A DNA stretch of 64,000 bases from Bog-473 sp963736525 (GCA_963736525.1 CAVTPF010000014.1:429783-493782), one strand, 5' to 3'; shown: positions 24,999 to 33,965, numbered from the stretch's first letter. The notes: generated from the letters alone by a model not told the origin. Made by a program: numbers and translations.

Positions 24999-25982
24999 TT
25001 ACGCCGCTGACGGCGAGAGGCCGGCCACGGCCTCGGCGAGGTCGATCCCGACGGGGATCACCATGGGGGCCGGGATGGTCACGCCGTGGTCGACGTACCG
25101 CTGCACGTGGGCACGGCACTCGGCCACCGATCCGTGCACGACCAGCTCGTCGACCACCTCGTCGGGAATGGCCTGGAGCGCCGCCTTGCGATCGCCGGCC
25201 GCCCAGGCGTCCCACATGGGCTGGAGCGCGGGACCGCGACCCAGCCAGCGGTGGAACTCGGCGTAGGCCTCGACGTTGAGGTAGGACGTGATCATGCGCC
25301 GCCCCAGCGTGCGGGCCACGCCGGCATCCTCGGTCACGATGACGAAGATGCGGGCGACGATCTCCCGCGGCGCGCCCTCGGCGGCCTTCTCGACCTCCGC
25401 GACCGACGTGGCGACGTCCTGGGCGCTGAGCCAATTGAGGATGGCCCCGTCGGCCTCGCGCCCCGCCAGATGCAGCATGCCGGGGCGGAGCGCCGCCAGA
25501 TAGATCGGCGGCAGCTGCTCGGGGATGCGGGACAGACGGAAGCCCTTGACGCCGAAGGTGTCGAACTCCTCGGTGACCTTCTCGCCCGTGAACGCCAGCT
25601 GGAGGAACCGCAGCGTGTCGCGGACACGGCGGTACTGGTTCTCGAATGCCATGCCGTTCCAGTTGGCCACGATCACCTCTGACGAGGCGCCGAGACCGCA
25701 GGCGAAGTGTCCCGGGGCGGCGTCCGCCATGGAGGCCAGGCTCTGGGCGAGGAGCGCCGGACCGCGGGTGTAGGCGGGGGTGATGGCGACACCCAGGCGC
25801 AGCTCCGGCTCCCACGCCGCGGCAAGGGCGAGCGGTGTGAATCCGTCGGCCCCATCGACTTCGGCCGACCACAGGTCGGTATAGCCGAGCTCGCGGAGGC
25901 GGGCGAACCACTCGCGGTGGGCGTGCAGCGGGATCCCGTCGAAAGGAACGGTGATGCCCGATCTGGCCGGGGCGGTGCTCAT
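24999..25982 (-). CDS. LLM class F420-dependent oxidoreductase
   Basis: A 327-residue luciferase-like TIM-barrel protein. It begins ITVPFDGIPLHAHREWFARL and has YTDLWSAEVDGADGFTPLAL near 35-55, GVAITPAYTRGPALLAQSLA, and a central FEAQ-like VIVANWNGMAFENQYRR. LPPIYLAALRPGMLHLAGRE is the family's late strand. Actinobacterial members usually use F420 rather than FMN, so F420 dependence is inferred. ATG 25982 overlaps the stop of the PPK2 gene by four bases (ATGA), so it belongs to the methylase-PPK2 operon. Confidence 0.9.
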   Translation of the reverse strand: MSTAPARSGITVPFDGIPLHAHREWFARLRELGYTDLWSAEVDGADGFTPLALAAAWEPELRLGVAITPAYTRGPALLAQSLASMADAAPGHFACGLGASSEVIVANWNGMAFENQYRRVRDTLRFLQLAFTGEKVTEEFDTFGVKGFRLSRIPEQLPPIYLAALRPGMLHLAGREADGAILNWLSAQDVATSVAEVEKAAEGAPREIVARIFVIVTEDAGVARTLGRRMITSYLNVEAYAEFHRWLGRGPALQPMWDAWAAGDRKAALQAIPDEVVDELVVHGSVAECRAHVQRYVDHGVTIPAPMVIPVGIDLAEAVAGLSPSAA

Positions 25983-26956
25983 GCCTCGAGTCGCTCCTCT
26001 GGCTTTGCGTCGACGGACCCGGTGGGCGGCGTCGGCGGCGCCGTGGACGTGGGCGTGGGCGTGGACGTGGGCGTGGGCGTGGACGCGCTGCGGGGCGGCG
26101 TCCTGGTCGCCGTGGCTGTGGGCCCGTCCGGATCGGGCTGAAACTCCGCATCGTCGAACACGAGGGCGAGCTCGGTCTTCTCCTCGGCAGCATCGTGGCG
26201 CGGCACCGGGAAACCCCAGCGCGCCATGCCCTCCTCCATGCGCCGAATCACGGTCTCGATGACCTCGACGCGGCCATTGCGCTTGTTCTCCGACGAGATC
26301 ACGTCCCACGGGGCCAGGGGGCCGTTCGTCAGGCGCAGCATGTCGGACACGGCGCCGTCGTATTCTCCACGCTTCTCGCGATTGCGCCAGTCCTCGTCGG
26401 TCAGCTTCCACGTCTTGAGGGGGTCGTCCCGGCGGCGGACGAAGCGGCGCAGCTGCTCCTCGTGCGACATGTGCATCCAGAGCTTGATCACGATCATTCC
26501 CTCTTCGGCCAACGTGTGCTCGAAGTCGTTGATCTCCTCGTAGGCGCGGCGCCATTGCACCTCGGTCGCCAGGTTCTCGACGCGCTCGACGAGCACCCGC
26601 CCGTACCAGCTGCGGTCGAAGATCGTCATGCCGCCCCAGCCGGGCAGGGGCGGCCAGAACCGCCACAGGAAGTGGTGGCGGAGCTCGTCGGGCGTCGGCG
26701 CAGCAAACGGGGCCACGTGCACGTGACGGGGGTCCAGCGGCTCGACGAGACGCTTGATCGCTCCGCCCTTCCCGGCGGCGTCCCATCCCTCGAACACGAT
26801 GCACACGGGGGGCCCGAGCTTCCCGTCGTTGAGCTGCCCCCCGTTGATCAGCCTGAGATGCAGCAGGCGCCGCTGCGCCCGGCCGAGTCGCTTGTTCTCC
26901 TCGTCCTTCGAGAGTCGGAGGGAGAGGTCGCTGTCCTCCAGCCTCGGGTAGCTCAC
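25979..26956 (-). CDS. ppk2: Polyphosphate kinase 2 family protein
   Basis: A 325-residue PPK2-type phosphotransferase. The Walker A loop GWDAAGKGGAIKRL is near 58-71, the Walker B/lid region has IFDRSWYGRVLVERVE, and KLWMHMSHEEQLRRFVRRRD and KTWKLTDEDWRNR follow, all family signatures. It should transfer phosphate between polyphosphate and nucleotides. The last 45 residues are a Pro/Thr-rich tail, encoded by a short tandem DNA repeat (26037-26090), which the family does not need. Both ends overlap neighbours by four bases: the adenine methylase upstream and the F420 oxidoreductase downstream. Confidence 0.93.
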   Translation of the reverse strand: MSYPRLEDSDLSLRLSKDEENKRLGRAQRRLLHLRLINGGQLNDGKLGPPVCIVFEGWDAAGKGGAIKRLVEPLDPRHVHVAPFAAPTPDELRHHFLWRFWPPLPGWGGMTIFDRSWYGRVLVERVENLATEVQWRRAYEEINDFEHTLAEEGMIVIKLWMHMSHEEQLRRFVRRRDDPLKTWKLTDEDWRNREKRGEYDGAVSDMLRLTNGPLAPWDVISSENKRNGRVEVIETVIRRMEEGMARWGFPVPRHDAAEEKTELALVFDDAEFQPDPDGPTATATRTPPRSASTPTPTSTPTPTSTAPPTPPTGSVDAKPEERLEA

Positions 26957-28140
26957 GTCGCCTGTTGTAGCCGATCCACCAGGGACGCGCCGATTGGATC
27001 AGTGGCACCGCCGATTGGATCAGGGGACCCGGCCCGGCTCGATCCGACCGGGATCGCCCGCACGGCCTCGACCACCCGACGCACCGTCGTCGGCTCGCCG
27101 GCGATGACCAGCAACTCCTGGTTCGAGAGGCGTTTGACCTGCCCGACCTTTCTCCCGGACGGGTCGAAGATACCGATGCGGGCGCCGACGTACCGAGTCG
27201 AGTCGAAGGCGAGGGTGGCGACCTCCCGCCGCCGGCCACCGCCACCCCCGGCGCCGGCCGGGGTCGGGCGCTGGGTGGCGCACATCGCCTCCAGCTCCTC
27301 CAGCCCGAGCCACGATTCGTCGTTGTAGGACAGCACCAGGAGATCGCAGTCCACCGATTGGACGACCGAGGCGAGCGCCCCCGGCATCGTCCGCTTCGAA
27401 TTGAAGGGCGATCGTGTGGTCGGGTCGCGGGCGTCGACCCGCTTGCGGGCCACGCCGTAGGCCTCGGGCGCATCCCAGGCGACCAGCGTCTCCCACACGT
27501 GGTAGTTGGTGAAATACCGGTGTTGGTTGTACGGCGGATCGAGGTACGCCAGGTCGAAGTGCCCAAGCTCCGGCGCCAGCCCCACCGCGTCGCCCCGGAC
27601 AGCACGGCCCGGTCCCGCCAGCAACTCCGGCATCCGCAGCTCGAGCGGGTTGGACGATCGGGGCGCCCACTGCTTCACGTACGCCATCTGCACGCCGGTC
27701 GTCGAGTCGACCCGGTCCGCCGCCTCGATGAGGCTCGTCAGAAGGAGGGGGAAGAGGGGTGACCCCCCATACTCCGAGTCGAGCGCGTCGCGCACGGCAT
27801 CGATCCGAGCGGCGTTGTGGGGTTGGAAGAACCGGGCCTGGCGGCTGAACGTCTCGTGCACGTAGCCCGGGTGGCCGGGGATCGCATTGAGGTGGGTGAC
27901 GGCCGCCCGCAGCGCCCCCACGTCGATGGTGGCGGCATCCGCCTCGATGTAGGTCTGGGCGAAGGCGTGGGCGTAGCGAGCACTGTCGGCGGCGGTGACG
28001 TGCACGCCCTGAGCCTTGAAGGCCTGGGCGACGCGGGTGGTGCCGGTGAAGAGATCGAGCGCCGTGCGGGCGCCGGCAGCCCGGCAGATCTCCGCCAGCA
28101 CGGGGACGAGGCGACGCTTGGAGCCCAGGTACTTGATCAT
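26953..28140 (-). CDS. Orphan D12-class adenine-specific DNA methyltransferase
   Basis: A 395-residue Dam/D12-type N6-adenine methyltransferase. Motif X is MIKYLGSKRRLVPVL at the start, motif I is ALDLFTGTTRVAQAFKAQG near 33-51, and the catalytic motif IV is YLDPPYNQHRYFTNYH near 192-207. No restriction gene lies nearby, so it is an orphan methylase, probably with a housekeeping or regulatory role, or a solitary modification enzyme. The C-terminus ends with a 7-residue duplication (DPIGGAT/DPIGASL) coded by a 21-base tandem repeat at 26989-27030. The stop overlaps the PPK2 start by four bases. Confidence 0.9.
   Translation of the reverse strand: MIKYLGSKRRLVPVLAEICRAAGARTALDLFTGTTRVAQAFKAQGVHVTAADSARYAHAFAQTYIEADAATIDVGALRAAVTHLNAIPGHPGYVHETFSRQARFFQPHNAARIDAVRDALDSEYGGSPLFPLLLTSLIEAADRVDSTTGVQMAYVKQWAPRSSNPLELRMPELLAGPGRAVRGDAVGLAPELGHFDLAYLDPPYNQHRYFTNYHVWETLVAWDAPEAYGVARKRVDARDPTTRSPFNSKRTMPGALASVVQSVDCDLLVLSYNDESWLGLEELEAMCATQRPTPAGAGGGGGRRREVATLAFDSTRYVGARIGIFDPSGRKVGQVKRLSNQELLVIAGEPTTVRRVVEAVRAIPVGSSRAGSPDPIGGATDPIGASLVDRLQQAT
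26989..27030. repeat. 21-base tandem repeat in the methylase 3' end
   Basis: Two copies with a period of 21 share the 14-base core GCCGATTGGATCAG (starting at 26989 and 27010). They add a seven-residue duplication to the C-terminus of the methylase. Confidence 0.75.
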
Positions 28141-28211
28141 CGCTCGCTCATGCGGCCGGCCATGAGGCGGTCACGGGGGCGCTCACCTGGCCCACCCTAC
28201 GATGGGCCGAC

Positions 28212-28922
28212 ATGGCGTCCGGGGACCATCCAGAGGCGGCAGCGGCGGCGGACGAGGGCGCCGAATCGCACTGGGTGCGCTGGCACCGGCCGTACGAGGA
28301 TCCCTCGTCGAGCCTCTCGCTGCGGATGCAGACCGTGCAGTCCATGGTGCGCGACGTCCTCGATGCCCTGCCCGCGTCCCACCCGGGACCGATCCGGACG
28401 GTGAGCCTCTGTGCCGGTCAGGGGCGTGACGTGATCGACGTGGTCGCGAGCCACCCGCGGGGCGCCGCGGTCTCGGCGCTCCTCGTCGAGCTCGACCCCG
28501 CCCTCGTGGCCTTCGCCCGGGACCGGGCCGCGGCGGCCGGTGTGGCCGACCGGGTCCGGGTCGTCGAGGGCGACGCCTCGCTCGCTCGCTGGTATGTCGA
28601 CGACGTGCCCGCCGACCTGGTCCTGGTGTGTGGCGTCTTCGGCAACATCAGCCGCGCCGACATCACCGCCACCATTGAGGCGATGCGGGGGTTCTGCGCA
28701 CCGGGGGGCCATGTCATCTGGACCCGGCACCGACGCCCGCCCGACGCCACCCCGGCCATCAGGGCCGACTTCGCGGCCGCCGGGTTCACCGAGGTGGCCT
28801 TCGTGGCCCCGGAGGGAACCGTGATGACGGTCGGGCACCACCGCCTCGATGCGGCGACGGGACCATTCGACCCGGACCGGGTGCTCTTCGATTTCGTCGG
28901 CGACGGGTTCGCTCCCGCGTGA
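28212..28922 (+). CDS. Class I SAM-dependent methyltransferase
   Basis: A 236-residue protein with a Rossmann-type methyltransferase core. Motif I is VSLCAGQGRDVIDVVASHP near 65-83, the acidic end of strand 2 is LLVELDPALVAFARDRAA, and motif IV is ADLVLVCGVFGNIS near 137-150. GGHVIWTRHRRPPD follows, with ATG 28212 as the start. It has no obvious substrate domain. It is divergent from the adenine methylase and overlaps the membrane-protein gene downstream by four bases (GTGA). Confidence 0.85.
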   Translation: MASGDHPEAAAAADEGAESHWVRWHRPYEDPSSSLSLRMQTVQSMVRDVLDALPASHPGPIRTVSLCAGQGRDVIDVVASHPRGAAVSALLVELDPALVAFARDRAAAAGVADRVRVVEGDASLARWYVDDVPADLVLVCGVFGNISRADITATIEAMRGFCAPGGHVIWTRHRRPPDATPAIRADFAAAGFTEVAFVAPEGTVMTVGHHRLDAATGPFDPDRVLFDFVGDGFAPA

Positions 28923-29836
28923 CTGCGGACGATCACGAACACGAGACGCAAGACGGGCGCCCGTCCCGGGCCGGATCGCCCGGGATGGAGTCGCCGGACG
29001 GCAGGCCGGCGGATGATGCCGAGCCACACTTCGAGGTCCCGGTCGCCCCCGGGCCCCCGCACGTCCCCCGGGGGCTGGAGCGGACGGCGCGCACGTTGGC
29101 CCGCCACCCGCTGCACCCCGTCGAGCTCGTCTCCATGGCGTGGCGGACCGCCCGGCTCGAGCCGGCCCGGGTGCTCGTGCCGGCCCTGGTGATCTTCTTC
29201 CTCGATGCCTTCCAGGGCACCTTCTTCACCGAGATCTCCACCGACCGCATGGGTCTGGCATCCCTCTTCGGGGCGGCCGTCTTCGGCGTGTCGACCCTGG
29301 GTCTGACGTTCTACAGCGGCATGCTCGAGCGGCTCGTCGGCGCCGTCGAGCGCAACGAGCCCCCGCAGCCAGTGGGGCACGTCCTGCGCACGCTGCCGTG
29401 GCTCCGCCTCCTGTTGGCCGAAGTCATCCTCGTCGTCGTCGACGGCTTCGCCGCTGCGTTCTTCGCCTTTCCCGGCCTCATCATCGATACGTTGTGCGCC
29501 CTCGTCGGACCGCTCATCAACCTGCTCGACTGCTCGGTTCGCGAGGCTTTCGGTCGCTCGGTGCGTCTCGTGTGGCCCCACTTCATGATCGTCTTCGTCA
29601 TGATCACGCTGCCGCTTGCCATTGAGCACGAGGTGATCGTCCTGATCAAAGACCTCGTGCCCCACGAGCAGGTGACCCTGATCTTCCTCACGAACTTCGC
29701 CCTGGGCTTGTCGTTCGGCGTCGCGCTCGGCCTGGTGGAGGTCTCCTTGGCGGAGCGGCTCGTGAGCGGGGCGCACGGACCGGGCGAGCGCATCCAGCTC
29801 GGGGACGTGGAGCTGCCGGGGGCACCCAGCCTGTGA
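28919..29836 (+). CDS. Hypothetical multi-span membrane protein
   Basis: A 305-residue protein with a polar, acidic first 60 residues and then about five or six hydrophobic segments, for example VLVPALVIFFLDAFQGTFF, LLLAEVILVVVDGFAAAFF and FMIVFVMITLPLAIEHEVIV. No family was recognised. GTG 28919 lies in a GTGA overlap with the methyltransferase stop, so the two are translationally coupled. A YihY-like or DUF-type integral membrane role is possible, but nothing in the sequence proves it. Confidence 0.75.
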   Translation: MTADDHEHETQDGRPSRAGSPGMESPDGRPADDAEPHFEVPVAPGPPHVPRGLERTARTLARHPLHPVELVSMAWRTARLEPARVLVPALVIFFLDAFQGTFFTEISTDRMGLASLFGAAVFGVSTLGLTFYSGMLERLVGAVERNEPPQPVGHVLRTLPWLRLLLAEVILVVVDGFAAAFFAFPGLIIDTLCALVGPLINLLDCSVREAFGRSVRLVWPHFMIVFVMITLPLAIEHEVIVLIKDLVPHEQVTLIFLTNFALGLSFGVALGLVEVSLAERLVSGAHGPGERIQLGDVELPGAPSL

Positions 29837-29915
29837 GCCCGCCCGGGATCGAACCAAACCCCCAATCCGGTCAACGTCCGGTGCACAATGGGAGCACACA
29901 CCGAGGGAGGTGACC

Positions 29916-30680
29916 ATGGAAGAAACGATCCACGGCACGACGATGCCCGTTCTCGAGCTGTCGCTCCAGCCGGGCGAGTCCGTCGTCTCGGAGGCCGGCG
30001 AATTCAGCTGGATGTCCGACGCCGTCCAGATGCAGACCAACACCGGCGGCGGCATGGGCGGCAAGGGGATCATGGGCGCGGTCAAACGGGCCGTCTCGGG
30101 CGCCTCGTTCATGATGACCACCTACACCGCGGAGGGTGGCCCCGGATCCATCGCCTTCGCGTCCAAGTTCCCGGGCCACATCTTGCCGATCGACGTGGCA
30201 CCGGGGAACGAGTTCATGGTGCACAAGCACGGCTTCATGGCGGCCACGCCTGGGATCGAGCTCTCCATGGGGTTCCAACAGTCCTTCCGAGGCGGCATCT
30301 TCGGCGGCGAGGGCTTCATCCTCCAGAAGATCGGCGGCACGGGTCGTGCCTTCATCGACCTGTCGGGCGAGGTGATCGTCTACGACCTCGCGGAGGGCCA
30401 GACGATGCGGGTACACCCCGGCCACGCCGGCCTCTTCCAGGCCTCCGTGACCTTCTCGGTGCAGAAGGTGCCGGGCCTGGCCAACCGCTACATGGGCGCC
30501 GACGGGCACCACTTCGCAGTGCTGATCGGCCCGGGCCGGATCTGGCTGCAGTCGATGCCGCTGCCTGTGCTCGCCGGCGTGATCAGCGAGTACCTGCCCG
30601 ACCGGGACGACCACCATGCGGCGGAGGGTGCCGCCGCCGGCATCGGCGCCACCAAGGTGTTGGGCGACCTCTTCAAGTAG
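29916..30680 (+). CDS. AIM24 family protein (TIGR00266 type)
   Basis: A 254-residue beta-rich protein of the AIM24 family. It has the family opening MPVLELSLQPGESVVSEAGE, the glycine-rich QTNTGGGMGGKGIMGAVKRA segment, and repeated strands such as GEVIVYDLAEGQTMRVHPGH. ATG 29916 is supported by GGGAGGTGA eight bases upstream; an in-frame ATG six bases earlier is less likely. The family's biochemical role is not established; it is found in bacteria, archaea and mitochondria. It stands alone between a plus-strand membrane gene and a convergent minus-strand gene. Confidence 0.9.
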   Translation: MEETIHGTTMPVLELSLQPGESVVSEAGEFSWMSDAVQMQTNTGGGMGGKGIMGAVKRAVSGASFMMTTYTAEGGPGSIAFASKFPGHILPIDVAPGNEFMVHKHGFMAATPGIELSMGFQQSFRGGIFGGEGFILQKIGGTGRAFIDLSGEVIVYDLAEGQTMRVHPGHAGLFQASVTFSVQKVPGLANRYMGADGHHFAVLIGPGRIWLQSMPLPVLAGVISEYLPDRDDHHAAEGAAAGIGATKVLGDLFK

Positions 30681-30734
30681 GTCCGCGCTCTCTTCGAGGA
30701 GGCCGGCTCCGCGCGCCGGGAAAGGCACGTCGCG

Positions 30735-31685
30735 TCAGGTGGGTGATGCCGGGTCGGGCTGGTTCCACTCGATCCAGCCGGCGCCGGAGCGCCCGTCGGC
30801 GGTGTGGCAGCGCACCATGGCCCGCGGGAACCGGCTCGTCCGGCCGTCGTCGTTGCGCAGCAGGACCGGGCCGAAGGCGACGGGCGTCACGTCGAGGGCG
30901 AGGTCGTGCTCCCCGGCGGCGATCTCGATGCGGGCCTTCGTGGGAAATCCGTGGTCCCCGATGTCCTCGGTGACCGAGAGGCCCGTGGCGGGATGCACGG
31001 CGCCGGGCGTCTGGACGTATCCGAAGAAGACTGGGACGCCGGGCATCATGCGGATGTCGACCGCGTGGATGCGCGTGCCGTCGTCGAGGCGCATGGAGCA
31101 CCAGCACCATCCAAAGGCCCACCAGTCGCGCACACCCCAGGAGTGGTCCCGCTGGCCCTGCCCGTCGACGGTGCGGCTTTCGCCGTCGACGGTGACGGTG
31201 CCGCTGACGAGGCAGGGGATCTCGTAGCGGGTCGTGACGTCGTAGTGGTACGGGACACCATCGGTCGTCCAGGTCAGGTCGAGATCGAGCTGGGTCGGGC
31301 GCCCCGACGACTCGCCTCGGGTGTACACGGTTTCCGGATGCTCGATCGTGGTGGCACGGGTGCGCGCCGCCAGGCGGAACTCCTCGAGGGGCCGGCGCAG
31401 GTCGATCTCCACCCGACCGAGGGAATCCGACTCGGACACCAGGCCGTTCCCCGGGGGGACCGGCGCGCCGTAGTCGACCGAGCAGATCCCGGGATGGCCG
31501 GGGCGGACGATCCAGGTCGTCCACCAGGCGACCTCGCGGTTGGGGTAGAGGCCGAGCCGGAGCCACCCGCCGAGGGAGCCGTCGGGCTGGACGAAGTCGC
31601 AGTAGTACGACTCGTTCCACAGGTCCTCGGGATCGGGTGTGTGCCGGGCTTCGTCGTCCGGCGACACGACGTGGGCCGCCGTCAC
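30735..31685 (-). CDS. CrtC/AttH-like lipocalin-fold protein
   Basis: A 316-residue protein with two beta-barrel halves. WNESYYCDFVQPDGSLGGW and REVAWWTTWIVRPGHPG lie in the first half, and RDHSWGVRDWWAFGWCWCS followed by MRLDDGTRIHAVDIRM in the second. The pattern resembles the hydroxyneurosporene synthase/AttH-type lipocalin fold and DUF7064/7065 proteins. The GTG start at 31685 overlaps the stop of the decarboxylase-like gene by four bases, so the two are one operon. Its role is unknown; a hydratase or a binder of hydrophobic molecules is possible. Confidence 0.7.
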   Translation of the reverse strand: MTAAHVVSPDDEARHTPDPEDLWNESYYCDFVQPDGSLGGWLRLGLYPNREVAWWTTWIVRPGHPGICSVDYGAPVPPGNGLVSESDSLGRVEIDLRRPLEEFRLAARTRATTIEHPETVYTRGESSGRPTQLDLDLTWTTDGVPYHYDVTTRYEIPCLVSGTVTVDGESRTVDGQGQRDHSWGVRDWWAFGWCWCSMRLDDGTRIHAVDIRMMPGVPVFFGYVQTPGAVHPATGLSVTEDIGDHGFPTKARIEIAAGEHDLALDVTPVAFGPVLLRNDDGRTSRFPRAMVRCHTADGRSGAGWIEWNQPDPASPT

Positions 31686-32320
31686 CGACCTGCTCCCGGC
31701 CGCATGGCGGAGGCACCCGGAGGACCGGGGACCTCGACGACCGGATCGTCGCGGTCGTCGAACTCCGTACGGAGGGCCTTCGACATCACGGCGTGCTGGA
31801 AGTACAGCGTCGTGATGTACGTGAGCTCGAGGATGGCCACCTCGCCGAGGTGGCGCCGCAGCTCGGCGAAGAGCTCGTCGGGCACGCGGCCGTGGTCGTA
31901 GACGAGGCAGTCGGCGTAGGCCAGGACAGCGCGTTCGGCCGCGCCATAGGTGCCCTCGGGGGCGACGCTCCAGGCCGGGATGTGCGCGATCTGCTCCTCG
32001 GGCATGCGGAGCTCGCGCATCGACTTGGCGTGCTGGCTGAAGACGAACTGACTGCCCGCGGCCCAACCGGCGCGGATCTGGCCGAGCTCGCGCAGCCGGG
32101 GGTCGAGCGCGCGCGTGGGGGACTGGTAGAGGCCGAATCCCTTGACACAGTGATCGAGGATGTCGGGGCTGAGGGCGAACACGGTCCACCAGTCGCCCGT
32201 GGTGCCGTCCCATCGTCCGGGCTCGGCGACGGGGTCACGGCCCTCGAAGAGCCATTCGTACATGGTGGTGACGATGGGCGCGGTGGCCTCGTCCTTGGGG
32301 ACCTGGCGGAGTCGGGGCAT
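31682..32320 (-). CDS. Carboxymuconolactone decarboxylase/AhpD-fold protein
   Basis: A 212-residue protein with the all-helical AhpD-like fold: LDPRLRELGQIRAGWAAGSQ, FVFSQHAKSMRELRM and AERAVLAYADCLVYDH are the family's helices. The usual CxxC of peroxidase-type members is absent: the segment reads SQFVFSQH, keeping only the His. It is therefore unlikely to be a thiol peroxidase and may be a decarboxylase-like or unknown enzyme. It is followed by the lipocalin-fold gene in a GTGA overlap and preceded by the VOC gene, so the three may form one pathway. Confidence 0.82.
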   Translation of the reverse strand: MPRLRQVPKDEATAPIVTTMYEWLFEGRDPVAEPGRWDGTTGDWWTVFALSPDILDHCVKGFGLYQSPTRALDPRLRELGQIRAGWAAGSQFVFSQHAKSMRELRMPEEQIAHIPAWSVAPEGTYGAAERAVLAYADCLVYDHGRVPDELFAELRRHLGEVAILELTYITTLYFQHAVMSKALRTEFDDRDDPVVEVPGPPGASAMRPGAGR

Positions 32321-32354
32321 GGTGTGGTCGGTTCAGTCGGATTCGTGTCGGGGC

Positions 32355-32948
32355 TCAGACCGGGGTCGGTTCGCTGGGCAGCTCCGGCTCGGCCGACAGG
32401 TTGGCGTCGATGGCGCGGGCCGGTGTGTGGGAGACGTCGGCGAGGTTGAACTGGCGCATCCAGCAGGCGAACTCGAGCAGGATCCCGTCGGGGTCCTGGA
32501 AGTAGATGCTGCGGACGAAGACGCCCGAGTGCATGGTGTCGCTGATGCCCCACTCGGAGTCGTCGTGGTTGGCGATCTCGGTGCAGTCGATGCCGGCGGC
32601 GAGCAGGCGGTCGCGGTACTCCTCAATCTTCTCGGGCGCCACGTCGAAGGCGACGTGGTTCATGGACCCGATGGCGCTCGTGAGGTCCCCCTGGTCCGGG
32701 CGCGCCGCCGGTGCGCTGACGCCGGGCACCCCGTCGGGCGCGTCGGGGAACCAGAAGAAGGCGAGGCAGTCCCCGCCGCCGCAGTCGAGGAAGAAGTGCT
32801 GGCCCATGCCGGCCGGCAGCTCGATCGTCTTGACGAGCGGCATGCCGAGGACGTTGGTGTAGAAGTCCACCGTCCGCTCCATGTCGCGGCACACGAGCGC
32901 CAGATGGTTGATGCCGCGCAATTCGAATCCGCCGGTGTCGCCTGTCAT
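32355..32948 (-). CDS. VOC superfamily protein (ring-cleavage dioxygenase-like)
   Basis: A 197-residue protein. It begins with GINHLALVCRDMERTVDFYT (metal-ligand His), has MNHVAFDVAPEKIEEYRDRL in the second module, and ends VRSIYFQDPDGILLEFACWM with the Glu ligand. ATG 32948 is chosen because a GGGAGGGCAGG ribosome binding site precedes it; ATG 32969 would add seven residues. The two-module arrangement and the DPDGILLEF ending fit extradiol dioxygenase-like or glyoxalase-type enzymes. It lies upstream of the AhpD-fold gene on the same strand. Confidence 0.86.
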   Translation of the reverse strand: MTGDTGGFELRGINHLALVCRDMERTVDFYTNVLGMPLVKTIELPAGMGQHFFLDCGGGDCLAFFWFPDAPDGVPGVSAPAARPDQGDLTSAIGSMNHVAFDVAPEKIEEYRDRLLAAGIDCTEIANHDDSEWGISDTMHSGVFVRSIYFQDPDGILLEFACWMRQFNLADVSHTPARAIDANLSAEPELPSEPTPV

Positions 32949-33077
32949 GTGCCTGCCCTCCCTCGGCATCGTCCCCTCGGGCGTGCGCCGACGCCGAGCA
33001 CAGGATAGGCCGCAATCTGGGCGCAGCCTCAGACCGTATGACCTCTCCAGTACGCGATGGACGAAAGGACGGTCATC

Positions 33078-33965
33078 ATGGCGGCAGCGGGCTGGGTGCG
33101 CAGTCGGAGTGACCGAGTTGCTCCCGGTGGTGGGAACGCGGGGAGGGCCCCGACCGAAGGGGCCCGACGTGTCGGGGGCCTGGCCGTGGCCGGGGTCCTC
33201 CCCGCCGGACTGGCGCTGGCCGCGGGCCTCGCCGTCGCGCTGGCCGTCGCCAGCTCGCCGGGGCTCGCCGGGGCCTCCGTGGGGGCGGAATCGAGCGCCC
33301 ACTCGCCCGCCCCGACCATCCGGATCTCGACGGCGAAGGTTCCCCACGTGGGGACGGTGCTCACGACCACCGCCGGCCTGACGCTCTACCGGTTCACCGT
33401 GAACCCGCCGGGGACGTCCAAGTGCACCGGCGCCTGTGCCAAGGTCTGGCCGCCGCTCATGGCGGCCAAGGGTGATCACATCGCCGGTCCCCACGGTGTG
33501 AAGGGGCTCTCGGTCATCGACGTCGGCGGCGGGCAGTGGCAGGTGGCGTTCCACGACGTGGCCCTGTACCGCTTCGAGGGCGACACCAAGAAGGGTCAGG
33601 CCAAGGGGCAGGGAGTGGCGGGCGACTGGTTCGCGGTGCTCAAGAGCGGCATCACGGCGGTTCCGGCTGCGGCATCCGCCGCCGGAACCGGGGCGGCCGC
33701 GACCTCCACCTCGACGACGGCGCCGGCCAGCTCGACCACGCAGCCCATGACGTCGACCACGCAGGCGCCGCACGCCGTGACGACCGGTCCGGCCCCGGCG
33801 GCGCAGGCCCCGGCGACGCAGGCGCCGGTCGCACCCCCGACGACCACGCCGACGACCGCGCCGACGACCGCGCCGGCACCACCACCCACGACCGCGCCGG
33901 CGCCCCCGCCGACAACCGCGCCGACCACGCCGACCACGTCGGGTGGGGGAGGGTACGGGTACTGA
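33078..33965 (+). CDS. Secreted COG4315-type repeat protein with Pro/Thr tail
   Basis: A 295-residue exported protein. A signal-peptide-like run (GLALAAGLAVALAVASSPG) lies near 45-65. Two copies of the COG4315/Lipoprotein_15 repeat follow: GLTLYRFTVNPPGTSKCTGA with CAKVWPPL, and VALYRFEGDTKKGQAKGQG with GDWFAV. No lipobox Cys is evident. The last 90 residues are a Pro/Thr/Ala-rich tail (TTTPTTAPTTAPAPPPTTAP) ending GGGGYGY, suggesting a wall-spanning or exposed linker. ATG 33078 is preferred over 33057 because AAAGGA precedes it. Function is unknown. Confidence 0.82.
   Translation: MAAAGWVRSRSDRVAPGGGNAGRAPTEGARRVGGLAVAGVLPAGLALAAGLAVALAVASSPGLAGASVGAESSAHSPAPTIRISTAKVPHVGTVLTTTAGLTLYRFTVNPPGTSKCTGACAKVWPPLMAAKGDHIAGPHGVKGLSVIDVGGGQWQVAFHDVALYRFEGDTKKGQAKGQGVAGDWFAVLKSGITAVPAAASAAGTGAAATSTSTTAPASSTTQPMTSTTQAPHAVTTGPAPAAQAPATQAPVAPPTTTPTTAPTTAPAPPPTTAPAPPPTTAPTTPTTSGGGGYGY

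Noticed and set aside
24999..27605. 868-codon frame joining part of the methylase region with the F420 oxidoreductase
   Set aside because: Only the last 327 codons make a recognisable protein; the upstream part is Arg-rich and lies in the wrong frame of PPK2 and the methylase, so the start was set at 25982.
29837..29865. T-arm-like GGTTCGATCCCGGG after the membrane-protein gene
   Set aside because: The stem would need several G-T or mismatched pairs and no acceptor stem is present.
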